Shown piece after piece: positions 1 to 7,364 of a stretch of 10,000 bases of DNA (position 1 is its first letter; each line of letters begins with the position of its first letter). Position numbers and translations under genes: made by a program. Source of the DNA: Magnetospirillum sp. (GTDB lineage: Bacteria > Pseudomonadota > Alphaproteobacteria > Rhodospirillales > Magnetospirillaceae); the NCBI GenBank assembly GCA_020217035.1, contig JAIWOG010000073.1, positions 1 through 10,000 on the forward strand. The letters run 5' to 3'. The notes under the pieces were generated by a model. That model did no database searches and was not told where the DNA came from. It saw nothing but the letters and a program-made list of their open reading frames with translations.

Positions 1-1047
<1,047 letters not shown>

Positions 1048-1056
1048 ATGTTCTCA

Positions 1057-1085
1057 TTGTCCTAGAAACAACGACCTTCTATTCT
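1057..1085 (+). promoter_or_regulatory. Possible sigma70-type promoter for the NarL-type regulator
   Basis: TTGTCC (1057-1062) and TATTCT (1080-1085) are separated by 17 bases, each matching the consensus at 4 of 6 positions. Transcription would start near 1092, giving a leader of about 40 bases. An imperfect inverted repeat (CCTAGAA at 1061-1067 and TTCTTAGG at 1082-1089, one-base bulge) overlaps the spacer and -10. The nearby TTGACA at 1093-1098 has no acceptable -10 downstream. Weak evidence; the regulator could also simply be read through from the kinase gene. Confidence 0.3.
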
Positions 1086-1117
1086 TAGGTATTGACAGCC
1101 CTCCCGTGGGGCGGGGC

Positions 1118-1123
1118 GGAGGA
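1118..1123 (+). promoter_or_regulatory. Ribosome binding site GGAGGA deciding the regulator start
   Basis: GGAGGA lies 8 bases before ATG 1132 and 5 bases before the overlapping GTG at 1129. The spacing favours ATG 1132; GTG 1129 would add only one residue. Confidence 0.7.
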
Positions 1124-1131
1124 AACGAGTG

Positions 1132-1815
1132 ATGCAAATTCTGGTCGCTGACGACCACAAGCTGGTGCGCGATGGCTTGAAGCCGTTCCTGCACGAACTG
1201 GACGCCACGGCGGAAATTCTTGACGCCTCGACCCTGTCCGAAGCCGTGGCCGCCGTCGACCAGGCCAAGTCCCTGGGACTCGTGCTGATGGATTTGATGA
1301 TGCCCGGCATGGACGGGCTCAAGGGATTGGACGCCATCCTGAAGAAATGCCCCGGCATCCCGGTGGTGGTGGTGTCGGGCTTCTCCACCCGCGACCACGT
1401 GGTCGCCGCCGTCCAGGCCGGCGCCGCCGGCTTCATCCCCAAGACGGTGTCGGGCACCGCCATGGTCAACGCCCTGCGCTTGGTGCTGTCGGGTGAAAAG
1501 TACCTGCCGTCGTCCACCTTCTTCGAGGAAGCGGCGCAGTCCATGCCCCTGCCGCGCCCGGCCACCCCGACCCTGACCGGCTCGACCCCCGCCCCTTTCG
1601 ACAAGCTGTCGCGGCGCGAATCGGAAATCCTGGCCCTGCTGGTGGAAGGCCGCACCAACAAGGAAATCGCCATCGCCCTGGAATTGCAGGAAATCACCAT
1701 CAAGGTGCATTTGCGCAACGTCTACCGCAAGATCGGCGCCGCCAACCGCGCCCAGGCGGTACGCATCGCCATGTCGTCGGGCTGGGCGGCCCCCTTGGAC
1801 CTGGCGCAGGGCTGA
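1132..1815 (+). CDS. NarL/FixJ (LuxR-type) DNA-binding response regulator
   Basis: This is a 227-residue cytoplasmic transcription regulator of normal family length. Residues 1-118 form a receiver with acidic residues D7/D8, phospho-acceptor D54 in LMDLMMPGMDG, S82 and conserved K104. A Pro/Thr-rich linker (about 134-156) leads to a GerE/LuxR-type helix-turn-helix at about 157-214, with LSRRESEIL and the recognition segment around TNKEIAIALELQEITIKVHLRNVYRKI. Phosphorylation of D54 would be expected to promote dimerisation and DNA binding. It sits 84 bases downstream of the hybrid kinase gene in the same orientation, so a cognate relationship is likely but inferred. Start chosen at ATG 1132 from the GGAGGA site. 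Target genes are not evident from the window. Confidence 0.95.
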   Translation: MQILVADDHKLVRDGLKPFLHELDATAEILDASTLSEAVAAVDQAKSLGLVLMDLMMPGMDGLKGLDAILKKCPGIPVVVVSGFSTRDHVVAAVQAGAAGFIPKTVSGTAMVNALRLVLSGEKYLPSSTFFEEAAQSMPLPRPATPTLTGSTPAPFDKLSRRESEILALLVEGRTNKEIAIALELQEITIKVHLRNVYRKIGAANRAQAVRIAMSSGWAAPLDLAQG

Positions 1816-1891
1816 GCGTCCGCACACATTGCTTGCCAACGTCCGCGAAACAGAGGATTGTTGCGCCCTTCCGAGGCCAAGGACAGGGGCG

Positions 1892-2389
1892 ATGGCGAGC
1901 GTTTTTCTGGGATTGGGAACCAACCTTGGCGACCGTGCCGGGAATTTGCGCATGGCGGTCAAGGCCCTGACCGGGTTGGGCGACGTCATCCAATTGTCGC
2001 GGGTGTACGAAACGGCGCCGCTTTACGTACTGGACCAGCCGGCTTTCCTGAACATGGCCGCCCAGTTGCGCACCGACCTTGCCCCCGTGGCTTTGCTGGA
2101 TCGCCTGAAGAACCTGGAAGAAGAACTCGGCCGGGTCGCCTCGCGGCGGTTCGGGCCGCGTCATATCGACCTCGACATCCTGCTTTACGACGACCTGGTG
2201 ATGGACAACGAGACCTTGTCCGTCCCCCATCCACGGCTGGCCGAACGTCGTTTCGCTTTGGCGCCGTTGGCCGACATCGCCGGCGCGGTGACACATCCGC
2301 GCATCGGCGCCACCATCGCCCAGTTGCTTTCCGCCTTGCCCGACAGCCCCGACGACCGGGTCGAGGTCTGCGGCATTTCCTTGAGCTGA
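1892..2389 (+). CDS. folK: 2-amino-4-hydroxy-6-hydroxymethyldihydropteridine pyrophosphokinase (HPPK)
   Basis: HPPK transfers pyrophosphate from ATP to 6-hydroxymethyl-7,8-dihydropterin, the step before dihydropteroate synthase in folate synthesis; it is cytosolic. The 165-residue product has the normal length. The start region FLGLGTNLGDR (5-15) and the signature RFGPRHIDLDILL (86-98), including the Mg-binding acidic residues D93 and D95, are clear, followed by VPHPRLAERRFALAPLADI (111-129). The frame is open further upstream, but ATG 1892 is preferred because the protein then begins directly at the conserved first strand and AGGGG lies just upstream. It is 76 bases after the regulator gene and 12 bases before folB, so folK-folB form one transcription unit, possibly including the regulator. 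folP is not in the window. Confidence 0.96.
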   Translation: MASVFLGLGTNLGDRAGNLRMAVKALTGLGDVIQLSRVYETAPLYVLDQPAFLNMAAQLRTDLAPVALLDRLKNLEEELGRVASRRFGPRHIDLDILLYDDLVMDNETLSVPHPRLAERRFALAPLADIAGAVTHPRIGATIAQLLSALPDSPDDRVEVCGISLS

Positions 2390-2401
2390 AGAGGTTTCCC
2401 C

Positions 2402-2782
2402 ATGTTCGCCAAGCCCGGCGAGGCCAAGCTTTACCGTATCCTGGTCCGCGACCTGGTGCTGAAATGCCTGATCGGCATTCATGCCCACGAATTGCTGGCG
2501 CCGCAACGGGTGCGCATCAATGTGGAGATGGCGGTACTGGAACAGGCCGGACCGCTGTCCGACGACATCGCCAACGTCGTCTCCTACGAAGACGTCATCG
2601 AAGGCATCAAGAAAATGCTGGCCGGGGGTCACATCAACCTGGTGGAAACCCTGGCGGAAAAAATCGCCGACCTGTGCCTGGTGGATTCCAGGGTCCGCTC
2701 GGTGCGGGTGCGGGCCGAGAAGCTGGACGTCTACGCCGAAGCGGCATCCGTGGGCATCGAAATCGAAAGACGGCGGGACTGA
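2402..2782 (+). CDS. folB: Dihydroneopterin aldolase (FolB family)
   Basis: The enzyme cleaves 7,8-dihydroneopterin to 6-hydroxymethyl-7,8-dihydropterin and glycolaldehyde, supplying the substrate of the FolK protein encoded just upstream. The product has 126 residues, typical of this octameric cytosolic family. Recognisable elements are the N-terminal strand and GIHAHE (25-30) with the catalytic/pterin-binding Glu E30, SYEDV with Y62, the pterin-binding segment INLVETLAEKIAD (78-90) with E82, and the C-terminal RVRAEKLDVYAEAASVGIEIER with K107 at the position of the catalytic lysine. The usual Lys-Pro at that place is Lys-Leu here. The SD-like GAAGAGG at 2388-2394 overlaps the folK stop and lies 7 bases before ATG. 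FolX-type epimerase is an alternative within the superfamily, but folK adjacency favours FolB. Confidence 0.93.
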   Translation: MFAKPGEAKLYRILVRDLVLKCLIGIHAHELLAPQRVRINVEMAVLEQAGPLSDDIANVVSYEDVIEGIKKMLAGGHINLVETLAEKIADLCLVDSRVRSVRVRAEKLDVYAEAASVGIEIERRRD

Positions 2783-2832
2783 GTTGGCCGCCACCACCCC
2801 GGTTACGCACAGATATCCCATACCAACGTCGC

Positions 2833-2849
2833 ATCCGCGGATATTCGCG
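2833..2849 (+). promoter_or_regulatory. Overlapping dyad sequences upstream of the sensor kinase gene
   Basis: ATCCGCGGAT (2833-2842) is a perfect 10-base palindrome. It overlaps a 14-base near-dyad, CGCGGATATTCGCG (2836-2849), with one G/T mismatch pair. Both lie just before the candidate -35 at 2860, where an operator could sit. Short GC-rich palindromes also arise by chance in this genome, so function is unproven. Confidence 0.25.
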
Positions 2850-2859
2850 CTTTAGGTTC

Positions 2860-2888
2860 TTGCCAGCCCTGGATCGCGCCCCCAGAAT
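2860..2888 (+). promoter_or_regulatory. Possible sigma70-type promoter for the sensor kinase
   Basis: TTGCCA (2860-2865, 5 of 6 matches) and CAGAAT (2883-2888, 4 of 6) are separated by 17 bases. The predicted start near 2895 leaves a leader of about 27 bases before ATG 2922. It falls in the 139-base gap after folB, consistent with independent transcription of the kinase. No terminator hairpin was recognised after folB. Confidence 0.33.
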
Positions 2889-2921
2889 GTTGCTTACCGA
2901 AAGTGGGGATCGCCTCGGTTC

Positions 2922-5036
2922 ATGGACTTTCACAACCGCTCCTTGCGCATTTGGGTCACTGCCACCATCCTGGTTCTGACGACCAGCGGCATGACCGCGA
3001 CCCAGCTTTACAATTCCCGTCAGCGCCACCTTGAATCCGGCCATGAACTGGCCTTGGCGCTTTCCAACACTGCGGCCCAGCGTTTGGCCGCCAATTTGTC
3101 GGCCATCGACACGCTGTTGCGGGAAGCAGCTTCCCGCGTTCCCGCCAAGGGTGAAGTGCCGCAAGACGTCCTGGAACCCTTGCGCCAAAGAATGCTGGCC
3201 ATGCACGATCTGCGGGCCCTGTCCTTCGTCGATTCCGACGGCATCCTGCGCCAAGTGGTGCATCGCAAGGGCCGTGACATGACCCGCGACCGCACCGCCG
3301 ACGTATCGGATCGCCCCCATGTGCAGTTCCAGCGCCGCAATTGGCATGAAAACCTGCTGGCTCTGTCGCCTCCCGCCCCCGACCGCCTGACCGAGACTTT
3401 GGGGTGGTACGCGTCCCGCCCGGTGCTGGCCGAGGACGGCAGCCTGGCCGGCTTGGTGGCGGTGGTGATGGAGCCCAAGCTGTTGGAGGCGCCGATCGAG
3501 GCCGCCATGCCGCGAGCCGGCGACGCGGCGGGGGTGTTCTCGACCGACGGCATCCTTTATGCCCGCCTGCCCGCGCAGCCGCAAGCCATCGGCCGCTCGA
3601 TCGCCGAATCGGAAGTGTTCCTGTCCTTCCGTGCCTTGGGGGGCAAGGGCGGGGTCACCGAAATCACCAGCATCACCGACCAGCAACGCCGCTCGGTGGG
3701 CTTCACCACGGTCCCCGGCTTTCCACTGGTGGTCAATGTCGGCATCAACCACCAGCACCTGCTGGGGCAATGGTGGCACGAAGCCCGCGTCCACGGCGGC
3801 ATCCAGGTGGCCTTGACCCTGACCATCTTCGTGCTGGCCTGGGGCATGGCGCGGGCCGAGCGCCGTCAGGCCGCCGCCGTGGAAAAACTACGCCAGGTCG
3901 AACGGGCCCATATTGATGAATTGTCGGCCCAGGTCATCCAACGCACCGAGGAGCTGCAGAAAAGCCTGGAAGCGCTGAGCGAAAGCGAGGAACGTTTCCG
4001 CCTGATCGCCGACACCTCGCCCTTGCCGCTGGTGGTGACGCGCCGTGCCGACGGCATCGTCATCTACATCAACGCCCAGGCGGCCGAGGCGTTCCTGGTG
4101 CCGCAAGACCAGGCCAAGGGCAAGGTCGCCCCCAATTTCTGGGAAAAGCCCGAAGACCGCACCCGCATGGTGGAAACCCTGGTCCGCGAAGGCCATGTCC
4201 GCAACCTGGAAGCGGTACTGAAGCGGGCCGACGGGCAACGCTTCACCGCCTTGCTGTCCGGCGCTTTCGGCACCCTTCAGGGCGAAGCCATCGTGTTGAT
4301 CAGCGTGCTCGACATCAGCGACCGCAAGGTTTTGCAGGAAGAACTGGCCCGCTCCAACGCCGAGTTGGAACGGTTTTCCTATGCCATCTCCCACGATCTG
4401 CAAGAACCGCTGCGTATGGTCGCCAGCTATGTGGGCCTGATCGAACGCCGCTATGCCGAACGCCTGGACGCCGAGGGCCGCGAGTTCATCTCGTTCGCCA
4501 TCGACGGCGCCAAGCGCATGTCGCGCATGATCAGCGAGTTGCTGGACTATTCCCGCGTCCAGCGCCAAACCTGGAATTTCCGCGACACCGACCTGAACAA
4601 GGTGATGGCGGAAGCCTTGACCAACCTGGACAACCGCATCAAGGAAAGCGGCGCCCAAGTGGACGTCGCCCCCTTGCCCACCCTTCCCGCCGATGCCGGT
4701 CAGTTGATGCGGGTTCTGCAGAACCTGATCGGCAACGCCCTGAAGTACCGTTCGCCCCAGCGCCCCCCTCACATCCAGGTGGACGCCCGGCCGGCCGGCG
4801 GAAACTGGATCATCGAGATCAAGGACAACGGCCTGGGCTTCGAACCCGACGACGCCGGACGGCTGTTCCAGGTGTTCCAGCGTCTGCATGCGGCCCAAAA
4901 CATCGACGGCACCGGCATCGGGCTGGCCTTGTGCTCGTCCATCGTCGCCGCCCATGGCGGCACCATCACGGCCCACAGCGACGGCCCCGAACAAGGCGCC
5001 GTCTTCACCCTGACCCTGCCCGCCGTCCAGCAATGA
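2922..5036 (+). CDS. Membrane sensor histidine kinase: periplasmic sensor, PAS, HisKA, HATPase
   Basis: The 704-residue product is a complete inner-membrane kinase. A first membrane segment (about 9-29) and a second (about 294-311) bracket an extracytoplasmic region of about 260 residues. That region resembles the Cache/PDC sensor fold, with two strand-rich modules around SFVDSDGIL (101-109) and GVFSTDGILYARLP (204-217). A charged coiled coil (about 312-355) leads into a PAS domain (about 355-468). HisKA follows (about 476-547) with phospho-acceptor H491 in AISHDLQEPLRMV, a phytochrome-kinase-like H-box. The ATPase domain (about 590-700) has N605 in QNLIGNALKY, DNGLGF at 635-640 and GTGIGLAL at 663-670. 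No receiver is fused, so a separate regulator is needed. The ribosome site is poor (GGGG about 13 bases before ATG). Ligand unknown; Cache domains generally bind small molecules. Confidence 0.95.
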   Translation: MDFHNRSLRIWVTATILVLTTSGMTATQLYNSRQRHLESGHELALALSNTAAQRLAANLSAIDTLLREAASRVPAKGEVPQDVLEPLRQRMLAMHDLRALSFVDSDGILRQVVHRKGRDMTRDRTADVSDRPHVQFQRRNWHENLLALSPPAPDRLTETLGWYASRPVLAEDGSLAGLVAVVMEPKLLEAPIEAAMPRAGDAAGVFSTDGILYARLPAQPQAIGRSIAESEVFLSFRALGGKGGVTEITSITDQQRRSVGFTTVPGFPLVVNVGINHQHLLGQWWHEARVHGGIQVALTLTIFVLAWGMARAERRQAAAVEKLRQVERAHIDELSAQVIQRTEELQKSLEALSESEERFRLIADTSPLPLVVTRRADGIVIYINAQAAEAFLVPQDQAKGKVAPNFWEKPEDRTRMVETLVREGHVRNLEAVLKRADGQRFTALLSGAFGTLQGEAIVLISVLDISDRKVLQEELARSNAELERFSYAISHDLQEPLRMVASYVGLIERRYAERLDAEGREFISFAIDGAKRMSRMISELLDYSRVQRQTWNFRDTDLNKVMAEALTNLDNRIKESGAQVDVAPLPTLPADAGQLMRVLQNLIGNALKYRSPQRPPHIQVDARPAGGNWIIEIKDNGLGFEPDDAGRLFQVFQRLHAAQNIDGTGIGLALCSSIVAAHGGTITAHSDGPEQGAVFTLTLPAVQQ

Positions 5037-5037
5037 A

Positions 5038-5064
5038 AAAGGCGCGGCCGACGGCCGCGCCTTT
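5038..5064. terminator. Bidirectional rho-independent terminator between sensor kinase and gapR
   Basis: A perfect stem pairs GGCGCGGCC (5041-5049) with GGCCGCGCC (5053-5061) around a 3-base loop, extended by AAA/TTT to 12 pairs (5038-5064). It starts one base after the kinase stop codon. On the + strand the T tract is only TTT. Read on the - strand the hairpin is followed by TTTTT, so it should serve the convergent gapR gene at least as well. Confidence 0.82.
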
Positions 5065-5096
5065 CGTCACCGGCCGTCGCCGACCATCTCGACCGT

Positions 5097-5360
5097 TCAG
5101 GCCATGCCCAAGGCGGCCTTGTACAGATCCAGCAACTGGTCGATCTCTTCGCGTTCCTGGTCTTCCATGCGACGCAACGCGATCAGCTTGCGGATGATCT
5201 TGGTGTCGAAGCCCTGGCTTTTGGCCTGGCCATAGACGTCCTTGATGTCGGCGGCCAACGCCTTCTTCTCTTCTTCCAGCCGCTCGATGCGTTCAACGAA
5301 CTGGCGCAGGGCCTCGGCGGCGATGCCACCAATCTGGCTGTTGTTCTGATCCTCGTCCAT
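5097..5360 (-). CDS. gapR: GapR family (DUF2312) nucleoid-associated DNA-binding protein
   Basis: The 87-residue protein matches the alphaproteobacterial GapR/DUF2312 family along its whole length. After a short polar N-terminus comes the conserved core from [22 protein letters not shown] (11-32) through [17 protein letters not shown] (36-52) to [13 protein letters not shown] (53-65), ending with an acidic helix (66-84). Characterised GapR from Caulobacter forms coiled-coil tetramers that encircle overtwisted DNA ahead of replication and transcription forks and stimulate type II topoisomerases. Basic residues K33, K40, K47, K54, R57, K58, R63 and R64 are the visible DNA-contact candidates. 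ATG 5360 is preceded by GAGGGATGAG, a good ribosome site. It is convergent with the sensor kinase and divergent from a cheY-like gene. No oddities in length or sequence. Confidence 0.95.
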   Translation of the reverse strand: MDEDQNNSQIGGIAAEALRQFVERIERLEEEKKALAADIKDVYGQAKSQGFDTKIIRKLIALRRMEDQEREEIDQLLDLYKAALGMA

Positions 5361-5391
5361 GTCTCATCCCTCGGCTTTCATGGGGCAGCAG

Positions 5392-5420
5392 ACCATAATG
5401 CCCAAGCACTTCGGGTTCAA
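5392..5420 (-). promoter_or_regulatory. Probable sigma70-type promoter of gapR
   Basis: On the - strand TTGAAC (5420-5415) and TATGGT (5397-5392) are separated by 17 bases, with 4 of 6 consensus matches for each element. Transcription would begin near 5385, giving a leader of about 25 bases ahead of ATG 5360. It is the best-spaced pair in this divergent intergenic region. Confidence 0.4.
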
Positions 5421-5452
5421 GGGCCTCGTCGCCAGGAAAAACGCACAAGCTA

Positions 5453-5473
5453 AGGTGCGCACCTGATGCATCA
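5453..5473. promoter_or_regulatory. Two abutting perfect palindromes between gapR and the cheY-like gene
   Basis: AGGTGCGCACCT (5453-5464) is a perfect 12-base palindrome. TGATGCATCA (5464-5473) is a perfect 10-base palindrome, and the two share base 5464. They lie between the candidate gapR promoter and a TATGAT (5489-5494) that could be the -10 of the cheY-like gene, for which no good -35 is visible. This arrangement fits an operator or activator site, but the binding protein is unknown. Confidence 0.4.
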
Positions 5474-5530
5474 AAACCGCCTGGTCGCTATGATCCATCC
5501 ATTCCATTTTTCCCGTTAAGAGAGCAGCCC

Positions 5531-5929
5531 ATGATCCCGGCCAGTTCCCAACCGCGCATCATGTTGGTCGAAGATATTCCGGCCATGCGTTTGCTTGTAC
5601 GCCAGATGTTGAGATCCGTGGGGATCGACCAGATCCTGGAAGCCAATGACGGGTCGACCGCGCTTCAGCTTTTGCGGGCACAGCCGGTCGATGTCGTGCT
5701 GTCCGACTGGAACATGATTCCGATGACGGGGTTGCAGCTTCTGATGGCGATGCGCGAAGATCCCGCCACCAGCCACATTCCCTTCATCATGATCACCGGC
5801 GAAGGGTCCATGGAACACGTGCGCCGGGCGCGCAGCGCCGGGGTCAACGGTTACCTGATCAAGCCGTTCGGCTTGGACGCCCTGACCCGCCAGTTGACCA
5901 AGTTGATCCGCTGGCGCCCCGCAGCCTAA
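5531..5929 (+). CDS. CheY-like single-domain response regulator (first of two)
   Basis: The 132-residue protein is a lone receiver domain with no output domain. It has acidic residues E14/D15 (LVEDIPAMR), phospho-acceptor D59 in LSDWNMIPMTG, T89 in IMITGEG, and K111-P112 in LIKPFG. Such proteins act as diffusible phosphate carriers or bind partner proteins such as motors or kinases. The proline normally at D+4 (as in DWNMPNMDG of CheY) is at D+5 here, a feature shared with the second cheY-like gene 123 bases downstream. AAGAGAG (5518-5524) lies 6 bases before ATG. No chemotaxis genes are in the window, so a flagellar role is not implied. The kinase encoded at 2922-5036 lacks its own receiver and is one possible phosphodonor; this is inference only. 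Confidence 0.93.
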   Translation: MIPASSQPRIMLVEDIPAMRLLVRQMLRSVGIDQILEANDGSTALQLLRAQPVDVVLSDWNMIPMTGLQLLMAMREDPATSHIPFIMITGEGSMEHVRRARSAGVNGYLIKPFGLDALTRQLTKLIRWRPAA

Positions 5930-6034
5930 GACCAAAGTATAAGCGCCAATGCTGCGAATGATAGGACACCCTAACCTTACGGCTTCTGGTTTCAGAACTG
6001 GTTAACGGGCACTTTCGTCAGCGTCGCGGTTTGT

Positions 6035-6052
6035 CGTGGGACGCGTGGGACG
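6035..6052 (+). repeat. Perfect 9-base tandem repeat immediately before a start codon
   Basis: CGTGGGACG occurs twice head to tail (6035-6043 and 6044-6052), and the ATG of the second cheY-like gene follows directly at 6053. The only SD-like bases upstream are the GGGA inside each copy: 11 bases before ATG for the first copy and 2 bases for the second. A change in copy number would move the ribosome site relative to the start. The rest of the 123-base gap (5930-6034) shows no convincing promoter or terminator. Confidence 0.6.
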
Positions 6053-6439
6053 ATGGCGCCGGTTTACCGTATCTTGCTGGTCGAGGACTCGACGCTGACG
6101 CGCCGCATGGTGCGCAGCATGCTGGAACAGCATGGTTCGTTCCAGGTGGTCGAAGCCGCCGAGGGCGGCGAAGCCCTGCGTCTTCTGGAAAGCCTGGAGG
6201 TGGACCTGATCCTCTCCGACATGCACATGGTGCCCATGGACGGCCATGACCTGCGCAGGACGATCCGCCAAAATCCGCGCCTGGCCGAGATCCCCTTCGT
6301 CATGATGAGCGCCCAGCACTGCCCCGACAGCATCTTGCAGGCGGTGGGCGACCAACACGGCCATTACCTGCCCAAGCCGTTCAGCCGCGAGCAGTTGTTC
6401 CACCAACTGAACCGGATGTTGCCGCGGCGGGCGGCCTGA
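6053..6439 (+). CDS. CheY-like single-domain response regulator (second of two)
   Basis: The 128-residue stand-alone receiver has E11/D12 (LLVEDSTLTRR), phospho-acceptor D56 in LSDMHMVPMDG, S86 in VMMSAQ and K108-P109 in LPKPFS. It has no DNA-binding or enzymatic output. It is related to the preceding cheY-like protein over the full length and shares the displaced proline at D+5, suggesting duplication from a common ancestor followed by divergence. Serine replaces threonine in the switch position, a common conservative variant. The ATG directly follows a 9-base tandem repeat and lacks a good ribosome site. The stop codon directly abuts the stop of the convergent amidohydrolase gene at 6440. 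Partner kinase and target are unknown. Confidence 0.92.
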   Translation: MAPVYRILLVEDSTLTRRMVRSMLEQHGSFQVVEAAEGGEALRLLESLEVDLILSDMHMVPMDGHDLRRTIRQNPRLAEIPFVMMSAQHCPDSILQAVGDQHGHYLPKPFSREQLFHQLNRMLPRRAA

Positions 6440-7228
6440 TCAGAACACCTGGACGCGCCGAAGGTCGGGATTGGCCAGCACCGGCACCAGAACCTGGGCC
6501 AGCAACGCCCCCCAACGGCGACACCCCTCGTCGTCGGCCAGCAAATCCTGGCGGATTTCGAACGACACATGGGGAAGACCGGCAGCGCCGGCATGGGTAT
6601 CCAGGGTGTAGTTGATCTCGCGACCCGAATACGGCTGGTTGTCGCCGACACACAATCCCGGCACCCGGCGCAGGGAATCCAGTACCGGCAAGGCCATGCG
6701 GCCGTCGCGGTTCCACAGCACCCCCACATGCCAGGGACGGGAAAAATCCCCCATGCGCGGGGTGAAGCTGTGCACCGACACCATGGCCGGCACCTGACCA
6801 TGGCGCAGCATCCGCGCCAATTGGGTCCCCACTTCGTGATGATAGGGCCAGAACCAGGCTTCCGCCCGCGCTTCCGCCTCGGTATCGTCCACGCCCTGGT
6901 TGCCCGGCACCATCACCCCGCAGGTGCAGGCGGGAATGGACGACGGATCACCGGGCTGGCGGTTGCAGTCGATGACCAGACGGCTGACCCCGGCCAGCAC
7001 CGCACCGCAGCCCAGATGGCCGGCCAGATAAGCGCTGACCTGGGCGGCGCCGATGTCCCAGGCGACGTGGGCTTGGCGGGTTTGCCCATCCAAGCCCAAA
7101 TCGCCATGGCGCGACGGGATCGCCGCCGAGGCATGGTCGCAAACCACCAAGACAGCGGCGTCCGATGTGGCGGCAACCCGTTGGAAAGCTGGCGGATCGG
7201 CCAGGGAATCTGCTATGAAACGTATCAT
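6440..7228 (-). CDS. N-formylglutamate amidohydrolase family protein
   Basis: The 262-residue product belongs to the N-formylglutamate amidohydrolase family (PF05013 type), zinc-dependent enzymes that release formate from N-formylglutamate in histidine degradation or act on related N-acyl amino acids. Visible family elements are VVCDHASAAIP (28-37) with D31/H32, AWDIG (56-60), SRLVIDCNR (82-90), YHHE (129-132), SVHSFTP (151-157) and FEIRQDL (223-229) with E224, R226 and D228. No signal peptide is seen, so it should be cytosolic. No hut genes are adjacent, so the true substrate is uncertain and a HutG assignment would be too specific. The ATG at 7228 has no Shine-Dalgarno sequence; TATTTA lies exactly 7 bases upstream, so a leaderless transcript is possible. 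It is divergent from rpmJ. Confidence 0.9.
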   Translation of the reverse strand: MIRFIADSLADPPAFQRVAATSDAAVLVVCDHASAAIPSRHGDLGLDGQTRQAHVAWDIGAAQVSAYLAGHLGCGAVLAGVSRLVIDCNRQPGDPSSIPACTCGVMVPGNQGVDDTEAEARAEAWFWPYHHEVGTQLARMLRHGQVPAMVSVHSFTPRMGDFSRPWHVGVLWNRDGRMALPVLDSLRRVPGLCVGDNQPYSGREINYTLDTHAGAAGLPHVSFEIRQDLLADDEGCRRWGALLAQVLVPVLANPDLRRVQVF

Positions 7229-7272
7229 GTCGTCATAAATAGACGCGGCTTTGGAAAAAATCCATCAATGGG

Positions 7273-7301
7273 TTGACAGCCTATGGGGGTTTCCGTATTT
7301 T
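7273..7301 (+). promoter_or_regulatory. Strong sigma70-type promoter of rpmJ
   Basis: A perfect TTGACA (7273-7278) and TATTTT (7296-7301, 4 of 6) are separated by exactly 17 bases, and an A-rich run (7255-7260) lies just upstream like an UP element. Transcription should start near 7308, giving a leader of about 57 bases. This is the best promoter match in the window and suits a highly expressed ribosomal protein gene. Confidence 0.75.
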
Positions 7302-7364
7302 CGCCGCCTCCGGTCGCGCACCCGGACTTGACCATTCGCGACCTAGCGTTAGGGAAGTTGGATT

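Noticed and set aside
1093..1098. TTGACA as the -35 of the regulator gene
   Set aside because: The -10 position 17 bases downstream is GC-rich (GCGGAG) and falls in the ribosome binding site; TTGTCC/TATTCT just upstream is better.
1700..2821. Long open frame on the - strand (373 codons) opposite the regulator C-terminus, folK and folB
   Set aside because: It is antisense to three well-recognised genes, has no recognisable domains and a composition typical of high-GC shadow frames.
3888..5033. 381-codon - strand open frame opposite the sensor kinase
   Set aside because: Gly/Gln/Asp/His-rich composition of a shadow frame, no ribosome site or motif, while the + strand shows complete kinase motifs.
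5464..5473. TGATGCATCA as an FNR box
   Set aside because: FNR sites are TTGAT-N4-ATCAA; here the half sites are separated by only two bases and the outer bases do not fit.
6569..7276. 235-codon + strand open frame opposite the amidohydrolase
   Set aside because: The - strand frame carries all family motifs of N-formylglutamate amidohydrolase; this one has none.
7342..7353. CCTAGCGTTAGG hairpin near the rpmJ ribosome site as a regulatory element
   Set aside because: Only four Watson-Crick pairs plus one wobble around a two-base loop, too unstable to claim.
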